NCBI GenBank assembly: GCA_964035545.1
Contig: OZ037768.1
Location: forward strand, 3,835,501-3,890,240
DNA: 54,740 nucleotides
Direction: 5' to 3'
DNA from: Bugula neritina
Lineage: Eukaryota > Bryozoa > Gymnolaemata > Cheilostomatida > Bugulidae
The position numbers and the translations under genes were made by a program. Under the pieces are notes generated by a model, which made no database searches, was not told where the DNA came from, and saw nothing but the letters and a program-made list of their open reading frames with translations. Shown here in pieces: positions 45,811 through 54,740 of this stretch (positions are counted from its first letter, which is position 1; each line of letters opens with the position of its first letter).

Positions 45811-48800
45811 ATGGGGCAAAAATATGACCATTTGCAATGTATGGCTTGTGATGACCACCCAGTATTCTTTAGCATGAGCAACTTTATTGCACACAAGTTG
45901 AAAGTAGACCGTGAGTATGGCTACCAAGTTTTGGTTACCTTTTAGTTATTTATTTTAGACTTAAAAAAACATTTATAATGTAGTTTTGGGTCAAGTTTGA
46001 GATTTTATTGCAACTAGTTGTTTCAAAATGCTTTATATTATAGCATATATTGTTTACCCTATTTTCTGTTGCATTTTGGTGTTAATAAAAAAGTATTTAT
46101 TCAAATTATGAACTAAAAAGCTATAGAAGGTTTATCAGCATTTTACTGCTAATGGTAGCATGTAAACTTGGTGTAGAATAAAAGTTTTTAACATTTAATC
46201 TACTAAAAACTTTCTTTTGCATAACAGGAAAATGTGAAATGATTTAAAGTTATAATTTTAATTTCAACAGATGATGAAGAAAGCTGCTCAGTTCAGTCTC
46301 ATGCAAACACATGTCAGCTTTGTCCACAGAGGTTTTCTCGCAAGTCAAGTCTGTTGATGCATTATACTTTGTATCACAAAGTTCATGGGCTAAGTAAGGT
46401 AGATTGTTGTTCTGAAAAGTCCAGGTTCCAAAAAAGAATAGGAAGGTCCAAGAAAATGACCTCACAATCTAAAGAAGGTATTATTTGTTATTCAGCTAGA
46501 CTTGTGCTAACAACTTCACAGTATTTGCAGTCACTTCATGTTTGGCTATCTGTGAGAATAAATTAGTGTTTAATGATTTGCAAGTGATTATTATCTGCCC
46601 TGTTTAAATCTCTAAATGATAAAATTAAGAATTTTTATTTCAATTGGAAATAAAATCAAAATGAAATAAATGGAAAAGGCTACAATAATTACCGTCCATT
46701 ATTTGGCACATAATAAGCTGGCAACTTGTTATATTAGAAAACACTAGAAGGTAGTTAAAGTCCAAACCAACATTCTCTACTCATAACTAAAATTGTACAC
46801 TATCATATCACAAATATCATAAACTATGTGATCACATATCACTCTACTGCAGCAATTTCTGAAGTGTTCTCTGCTTGTAATTAGCTACTTGCTATCCAAT
46901 AGACATATGATTTTTAGGCAAGCTCAGTTTTGTAAAACTCTGCTTACATAAATTGTGCTTTACTGCCATGTTTATATGTTTATTGCGTATTTTGCTTTTT
47001 ATGCATAAAACTAATCATGTCTAAATACTTTATAATGCAATTCTCATTCTTACATAACATGCTGCATGATTTTTCTTGTGTGCAATACAATACTCTATAT
47101 TATTGATGTATTTCAGAGAAGTCAGAAGAGTTATCTGCTCGTGCTGGGTCTATTGTTGACGCATATTATGAGCCTGAGATTGAGACTGCTTTCAATGATT
47201 TCAACTTTACAATGCTACATCAAACTATTAAAGGTTCCAGGTAGGCCACATAAATATTGTGAATATAGTGGTTGCCTAATAATTGTTTATTATAGTTTGG
47301 CTACAAAGAAATTGAACCTATTGGTCTTTGTCCTATTTGATTTCAGTTTTCTAATGGGAATAAACTGAAAATAGGCCGACATCTTGTTTAGTTAAGACAG
47401 TTATAAACTTAATGTAAATTTTAGTCAAACTTTTTACCTACCGTACATGTTTAGTAGGATTTCAAATGGAGTTCTATTTGGTCAATTTTTAGATCCAAAG
47501 ATTGTAATTGATTCAATTATATTTTATACTCTTGTTTTATTGTAATATTATAAACAAAATTTCTTTTAGTCTGTCGTATTTAAAGACCCACTTGGCCTGT
47601 TTATACTGTCAACACAAGTGCCTACAAATGTTAGACTTGGTGAGACACATGCAAGATGTTCATCCTGATATTACTTGCCTACCAGTTGAACAACAAGAAG
47701 TTCCAAATGACAAGCTTTCTGTAGTTTTAAGGTATGGATTAGTAAACATTGCAGGTTTGGCTTAACTATCCGATATTAAAATGTTTAATTAATAGTGATT
47801 TGAGAGACAATTCCTGGACTAGTAAATTCATGTAGAAGAGTAATTTTCATAACAATTTATGACAGACACATAAACTGTTGATTTTGGAACTATACATCTC
47901 AAATGATTTTTTTGTAAGGCACTAAACCAATTTGTGTGATATTCATAAAGGATCTTTTCTAAATTAAAGCATGCTATATTGTGTACATTTCATGGTAGAG
48001 TTTCAATAATGCTTATAATATAGTTTTGTGTTGCATTTTGTTGGTAAATTATAATGGATGGATTACAGAGCATCAGATTACGTGCAGCAAGCTAACCACA
48101 TGTTTAGTAACGAACCTCCCCCACCATCTCCTACTAAACAGCCTACTTCTGATGCAGATCTCACCTGTGAATTCTGTCACAAACTGTTTGCCAAGTAAGT
48201 GACATGCATTCTGCAGGATGTTGTGAGGTGTGTAGTTGCACACAAATTATTTAATATTATATGCACATTTTGAATAACAATGTTCATTAAATTCTCTCTC
48301 TATTTATTAATGGGTATGATTGCTTGTGTGGCAAAACATTTAAAGAATGATTCTAAAATTGTTACTTAAATTACATGTGTGTCTGTGTAAGCTCCATTCG
48401 GTTCTTTTGGGTGTAGTAGCAACTTTCTATTTTGCCGGATGCATGTTGTAGTAAATCATATCTTCGGAGACATCGCGATAAGCAACACCTGAAGCCCAAC
48501 ACTTTCAAGTGCGATTTATGTGATCATGTGGAGACAACTAAGCAGAAAATTCTTTTACACAAGTAACATGCATCATTTATACTATTTTATGCATTACTTA
48601 GAATGCCTATACTATGCTCACTACTTGTATATTACTATCCTTATATACAAACGTTCTATTATATAACATCTAAACCTATACATCTTATATCATTATTTTA
48701 AGAATAATTTTTTGAGAATTCTAGCGAAAGCTGTGTATTGTTTTACTGCTACAGATGTGTTTTATTGTTTTCAGGCAGAGGCATTCAGTGAAGGAATTTC

Positions 48801-50632
48801 GTTGCAAAGAGTGTGACTTTGTGTCTACATTTAAAGCTGCCATCCAAAATCACCGACAGATTCACAGTAACGACAGCTATATTTGTGACATTTGTGGTAA
48901 AGCCTATCAGATGAAAGATACACTGCAAAAACATAAACGTGTAAGTCTCAGGGAAATGCTTTTATTTTTACATCTAGTTGTGGTGAAACATTAAAAGCAG
49001 TAGACATCTTTAAGGTGTAAGCTCAGTTCTTTCTTTATAAATCTTGAGATTATTAGTGCTTTTGAGTGTCAAAGAATATTTATCGACGTGCAAAATTGTC
49101 TGTGTGTTTTAGGTACATGACAAAGACCGGCCGTTTCCCTGCACCTACTCTGGATGCACATTTAGGTTTAAAACTGAAAGAATGTATAGGGGCCATTTGA
49201 AGACTCATTATAGTGATAGTAGTAGCTTCCCCTGTACAGAGTGTGGGTGAGTAGCTGGTTCATTATCTGATGAAAAGGAAAAATATTGAACATTGCATTT
49301 GCTATTAGATATAATACTCTGTAAGCCAAAGAAGGGGTTCATATATATTCTTCGTTCATGTTTCAGCAGAACCAAAAGATTTCTTTTTCAAACTTTCACT
49401 CACATGTTTGCACTTTGCAGTAAATTTTAATATGCTTGGGTAATGAGGCGCTTTTTTGACTATCTTTTTAGTTTGGGAATTAAAAATGTCATTTTCTAAA
49501 CAATATCAGACTAGAAATTCTGTTTTAGGGATAGGTATACAACACTGCAGTGAAAATTTCTTTCAAATTATCAACATTAACATAAGTAACGTTTAGAACA
49601 AAGAAAATTGGAGTTCAATGTTTTTCAACTTTTGAAAAATATATCATTTCATGTTAAGGCAAATATTTTTTCTGCTCAGTTTGTAAAAATAGAAAACAAC
49701 TCCCAATAATATTGTTTGAGCACCAAGGTGCATGTAGTTATGGTAGATTTTATCTAGCATTTCATGTTTAGTAATGTTAATATGTTTAGATATACTTTTC
49801 GGCATAAACACCACCTAAAAAGGCATATGGAAAATACACACAACATTACATTTGCAAGAAATCAGAGAAGATGCAACACAAATATTCCAAAACAAGGATT
49901 CATAATAGAAGATTCCTCCTCAGGTTTCTTTAGAAAAGCTGTTCCGGCGAATGATAGGCAAGTAGATATTCCATCAAAATGTATTTTATTGTTTTTATAT
50001 TTATGGTTTTAAATTAAAATATTGAATCCTGGCTTATATAGCTTTCAAGAATATTGTTTTTAAAAAAGCAGATTTATTTTTGGCTATAATTAGTATATCA
50101 ATGTTAATTAATAAATTTGTTAACCAAAATTATAATATTATAATAGTTGGATTTGTTGAAGTAGCAACATTTTGAAATTGAATGTTTTAGTGATTCTCCA
50201 GCGATAAACCTGCAGAATATCATACTGACAGAAGGCTTCGAACTGGACTCTTCGCGGGAGATTGAACAAGAAAATGGCTCACCATCAGCAATCCTCTTGA
50301 AAAACTCTGCATACACTGCTGATGCTGTCTCAGCCGTGTACGATCAACCTGGAGTATTTGATCACCACACTTCCGATCAAGCTACACTCTTCATACCTGG
50401 TCAGAAAGATGATATTGTGGGCAAAAAGGTGATTGTTCAACATAAGGAATCTCCTCAGGTCCTGCTAGATGATGTTCCTTACACATTTGAAGACACCTGT
50501 GAAGAGTCTATAATTGAAGTGGCACCCAGTCAGATAGCTGCAACAGTAGAGTTTATTGTTCAAACCGACTCAGAGAATGTTGCCTTCGACTCTGATGATC
50601 CTGTGGCGGTGACAGATCCATTATTTGTATAA
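45811..50632 (+). CDS. Nine-finger C2H2 zinc-finger protein
   Basis: A probable nuclear DNA-binding protein. The model has ten exons: 45811-45910, 46271-46477, 47117-47240, 47570-47731, 48069-48194, 48452-48562, 48775-48940, 49113-49246, 49790-49957 and 50191-50632. They join to 579 residues. Nine C2H2-type units are visible, beginning CMAC (N-terminal), CQLC, CLYC, CEFC, CDLC, CKEC, CDIC, CTYSGC and CTEC. The first three are spaced apart; the last six form a near-continuous array with short linkers such as HSNDSYIC and HYSDSSSFPC. After the fingers comes a basic stretch, then an acidic, Val/Ile/Thr-rich tail of about 150 residues ending AVTDPLFV, which could be an activation domain. The intron after 49957 has a GC donor (AG|GCAAGT). 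I cannot assign the orthologue; linker sequences do not match the TGEKPY consensus. The polyadenylation signal is at 50895-50900. Confidence 0.85.
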
Positions 50633-51617
50633 AATTCAACTTCATATGTTCTATAGAGTTTAACTTCTTATGTTATCTATAGTGAGACAGTAGTGATACA
50701 AACAGCCAGGCTGAAATATACACTTGAATGTCAACTGAATGGACTTGAGGAGCTTTTCTTTTGTTTGTGATATTTTAGGATCTGATCATGCATGTCTAAT
50801 ATGAATTCAAGCATTTTCATTAGTCATGAACTAAAAAAATGTTGGAAACATAATATCTCCGAGTAAAGTTCACAACTACAACATTGTTTTATTGAATAAA
50901 AAACAAATTCTCTAATGTTAAAGTAAAATCTTGCTTGCTGTGCATTTTGAATTGATTGCTTGAATATCCGTACTAGAAATTGTGTTGTAATCACGTAAAT
51001 ATAGTTTGTGCTATTTTCACAATAATCATAGAAAGTGAGCATATTGAGGTCTCGAGTTTTCACCTCTCAGCTACGACAACAAAGCCATAAAATATGAAGT
51101 ATACTGTTACACTACAAAAGCATATTATAAGCAACGACACAATTACAATTAGCAAAATTACGTGATGACCCATATGAAGTTACGCCAATTGTAAAAATAT
51201 AACATCTAAAAATCACTGTTTGAAATCTGTGCAAGAATAATATAAAAATAACAAAATAATTTTCCACTGCACTATTGAATGAAAATGTTATAGAGTTGTA
51301 AAGGAAGAGAGTTTGATAGAAAGAGAGTAAATAGAATGAATATTTATAAAGCCTAGCATATCACATTGTAGAGACGGAGCAGCCGCTGCTTATATGATTT
51401 TCAACGGTGGGAATGCTATCTGAACTTGTTAGTATGAACAACTAAAAAATATAATCAGCAATTCTTTTGAAAAACTATCCTTCAAGCTCGATGTAAACAA
51501 ACCAGAAAATAAATAATTCAACAAGGTAGAAATATTTTATGCCTAGAAACTACACATCAGCGTTTATCGTGCACAGCTAAATCCCAGCACCCATTTCCGA
51601 CATCAATAATTAGAGCG
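50633..51617. other. Convergent 3' ends of the zinc-finger gene and myosin 1
   Basis: About 1 kb of AT-rich sequence with no coding signal. TTTTATTGAATAAAA at 50887-50901 carries AATAAA on both strands and could end both transcripts. Confidence 0.5.
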
Positions 51618-54600
51618 CTAAGCTGATGAGATGACACAGAGGTTGCCATTCTTGCCTTTGACGGTCTTGGCTACGGGACCTGTTGAGAACTCTATCATAC
51701 CTTCTTTACCAGTTTTCAGCACATGCTTGATGCTAAAATCAATAGAAAACTTCATTAGTTTCCAAAGCTATACAAAACTGATACGTTTATGTTAAAAACA
51801 TAATGACAGTAGATTAGGGCCTACCATGTTGTAGTATACTAAATGGCTTTTAATTTAAGATGCTTTTCATATATTGGTGATAGCAGATAATGGCTGATTT
51901 TTTACACTCATACTCTGTGCATACCCAAAGCTTCCTTTATTTCATTATAATACTTTGTCATTACAAATTGATTTTTTATTCTCAAATATTTGTTACACAG
52001 AAAAGACTGGATTATATACCAAATACGTCTCATAAACAGTGAACTGCTGACTTACACTCCCTCACTGATGACGTTGATGAGCTGCGAGTCCTTACACTGC
52101 ATGGCTATCATTGTACAAGTCTCGTACACATTAGGAGTCTGAAGTATAACATCTCCTTTGACCCCGTTGTCTGTTTGGTTCAAGTGTAGGACTAGTATAT
52201 TATCACTAAATGGACTAACAGAAACTCCTGCAAACATCAACAAGCACATGTAAAATCAAAGAATGTCTTATATCATCATTTTAGGTTATTTGTGGAGAAA
52301 CTTTGTATGCCACAATACTATACCTAAGGACCATTTTGATTTCCACTGTTAATAATGAAACAATTTTGATAAAGATAGAAGTAGTATAGTTGGACGTACC
52401 TTTGAGTACCTCCAGTAGTATGATGTCTTTGATTTCCTTCTTCTCAGCCACCAGGTAGATGGCGTTGTCAGCTAACATGAAGAGACGGTCTCGGTTTTTA
52501 TAACCATTTCTGTCGAACTTGACAGCAGGGCAAGCGTACTGTAAAAGTCAAGTGGTTATAGGTAGACAGGTTAAAGCATGTGTAACTTCAGCTTAAAGCT
52601 TAGAAGATTTAAAAAAATTCACAAATAAAATTACAAATAGAGCCCTGAATAAACAACAAAGCAAGGAACTTATGCAATGATATCTGTATGAGGTAACAGA
52701 AAAAAGTTCACTAGAATATTCTTTCCCCCAGAGTAGCTTACTAAAACTTTATGACTATGCATGTGAAGACTTTAGAAGGCATGAACCATGAATGGTATCA
52801 GCATTACACCCCGACCCAACATGAGTTTTAAGCTCACCACAATCTCTACAGGTGGGTCCAGCTTTTTGTTCAATTTTGAAAAGACTTGAGTATGTAATTG
52901 ATTCAATCCTGATATGCCTTGAAGTCCAACTATGTGATCAGCTGTGATAAAAATATATATACATTATATTAACTACTAGCTCTAAACAAAGTTATTGCAC
53001 CCAAAACATATTATACCTACAATTCTATAAGTCAAACAATTAACCAGGATTACCATGGTTATAGAATATAGTAAAAAACTGTGCTGAGTTTATTGGCTAA
53101 ATAAATACAAGAATGCGCTCTGAATTTAATCCTATTATGCACTCACAGCAACAACCTTATTCAAAAATTGCCGAGTGAAGTATAAAAATGGATTTACTAT
53201 GTGCAGTTGAATTGTCTGTATTTTACCTGTGCAATACACACAGGTATATTTCTATGTACACTCGTGTACGTATATTTAGATCTGCAGTGCAGCACAATAC
53301 CTGGTGTGTAAAGAGAGAATAAATCCTTCACTCTGGCACTGTACGAGGACTTCTGTCCTTTGAATATGTCTTCTGCTAGCACTTTGAGTTCCATCTGGGC
53401 TTTTCTCTCAGGACTGATAGTGTTGCAGTACTTCCTGACCATATTGGACATGACCAGCTCTCTCATGTAGTCATTTGCCTAATTAACAGTCAATCGTTTA
53501 TACAACATCCAATAGATGAACTATAGCTGGCAGTTTATAGTTTCAAGTTTTGACTCTTTGTTAAAATTTAATCCCTCAAATAACCAAACAGCGAAAACTG
53601 TTAATAGCTATAAAATCCTTATCAATAAAGAGCAACAATGTAAATCCTAAATTGAAAACTTGTTTTGAAAAATGCTAATGGGATAGTTTATGATGGCAAC
53701 TTTTCCACAACTAAAACATGTTTGACGCAGTAATAGTTTTGTAACATAGCTGTCCATGTCAGCGAGTAGAATGCATACATATTTAGATACAATTTAAGCA
53801 GTTTGAGAAGAAAGAGCATAGTTTCCATAACTGACATGGTTATCCCACAGGCCAAATCAAGAGACATAAATCTCCATATAAGATATAAACTCAGTAAAAG
53901 CTGTCAAAATTGTATAGTGGAAAAGCTACAAAACTTCATAATTTCCAAGAATGTTTAAATTACAAGACAAACTGTGGTTGATTAAACTTAAACCCAGCAC
54001 AATAACAATTACACACTCCTCATAGCAGCAGGGTTTCCTAAACTTAGCAACAAATAAAATCACTCACTTCTTGTACCAGTCTGGGTGCCTGGGGCCAGCT
54101 CTTGTCCAGGACTGTCTTTGGCAGTGAGTCTCTCAGTCTAATCAAGTAGTTGTATCTGGTGAAGTGAATAAAGCCTTTGTTTTCTTCACACTCTGGCTCA
54201 TTCCTCAGGATAAACCCTTTGATATACCTAATAAAATATTAGCTAATCTGTAATTACCACGCCAACCAATATAGAATATCGACTTTTGACCACAATGGGT
54301 CAAATGCAATTAGTACCACGTCTTGCAGGTGGCAGGGCTGAAGGATGGTAGATCTTGTTGTGTTGACAAGGCATTATTTGACAGGACAAGCACCAATGAG
54401 GCATTTATTGATAATCAAAAATTCAGTGACTGAAAAACAACCTCCAGTCGGTATGTAATAAGAAATGACTCATACAAGTAACAAATATGTCTCAAAATAT
54501 GTGCCAGCTAGTTACACTGTAAGCACAAACATACTTTCTCACAACCAATGTCGCCCATTTCCTTTTTTCGAGCAGACGTTTAGCCAACACTCTGCGCCAG

Positions 54601-54740
54601 TGTTTGGCTATCATTATCACGGCCACCTTCATTCTTAGGTAGCTCTTCCTCTGGTAGTGACCTTTGAACTTTGCCTGTATGGAGGTGGCTAGCTCGTGCT
54701 TACGGGCAGCAAACAGTTCTTCAGTGGCAAACAGCACTTT
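51618..54740 (-). CDS. Unconventional myosin class I (Myo1c/1h type), 3' part; runs off the window
   Basis: Class I myosins are single-headed actin motors that bind membranes through a basic tail. The visible seven exons are 54740-54535 (5' end beyond the window), 54227-54068, 53478-53301, 52941-52838, 52538-52400, 52227-52056 and 51732-51618. They join to 357 residues. The first exon holds the end of the converter/lever region (VLFATEELFAARKHEL) and IQ motifs (TSIQAKFKGHYQRKSYLRM, MIAKHWRRVLAKR); a third IQ-like helix continues into KYIKGFILRNEPE. The rest is the TH1 tail with VRKYCNTISPERKAQMEL, FKGQKSSY, VKFDRNGYKNRDR and VSVSPFSDNILVLHL. The end is KGKNGNLCVISSA. These blocks match the MYO1C/MYO1H subgroup better than MYO1A/B or MYO1D. 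The motor domain lies to the right, outside the window. Confidence 0.92.

Overview
The window looks like nuclear DNA from an invertebrate animal. It is AT-rich, its genes are split by many short spliceosomal introns, and simple and tandem repeats are abundant. The gene set fits an animal that is neither a vertebrate nor an insect: tensin, CNP, ribosomal protein L6, INO80E, ADAT2, myosin 1C/H, and an alternative type II NADH dehydrogenase, an enzyme that vertebrates lack. A lophotrochozoan, possibly a bryozoan, is my best guess. That guess rests on overall impression, not on a phylogenetic marker. All exon models were built by hand from splice sites and reading-frame phase; in every model the exon lengths add up to an open frame.

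Layout, left to right. A short tensin gene occupies 574-14215 on the minus strand (20 coding exons, 800 codons). It has a C-terminal SH2 and PTB module and no PTEN-like phosphatase/C2 part. Its introns hold a truncated non-LTR retrotransposon buried in a TTAC microsatellite and several tandem arrays. Two of those arrays are head-to-tail copies of the gene's own exon-intron junctions. Upstream on the same strand is a small unrecognised Ser/Arg/His-rich gene (15117-16077, with a likely 5' UTR exon near 16949). From 17.1 to 23.0 kb I see no gene, only a small inverted-repeat element and tandem repeats. CNP (23052-25477, plus) converges on RPL6 (25800-27560, minus). RPL6 has a 5' TOP start and two C/D-box snoRNA-like sequences in its introns. 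INO80E (29158-30984, plus) converges on an unnamed zinc-finger and coiled-coil gene (31403-34718, minus).

After a repeat-rich gap with a hAT-like MITE (36186-36644) come three plus-strand genes: intronless ADAT2 (38855-39376), the mitochondrial type II NADH dehydrogenase (39971-44157), and a nine-finger C2H2 protein (45811-50632) that uses one GC-AG intron. The right edge cuts into the 3' half of a myosin 1C/H-type gene on the minus strand (51618-54740).

The genes do not form a functional cluster. They cover cytoskeleton-membrane linkage (tensin, myosin 1), RNA processing and translation (CNP-type phosphodiesterase, RPL6, ADAT2, candidate snoRNAs), chromatin and transcription (INO80E, two zinc-finger proteins) and respiration (NDH-2). 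The most unusual observations are the tandem amplification of splice-donor junctions in the tensin gene, the animal NDH-2, the intronic snoRNA candidates in RPL6, and two conserved-looking proteins I could not name.
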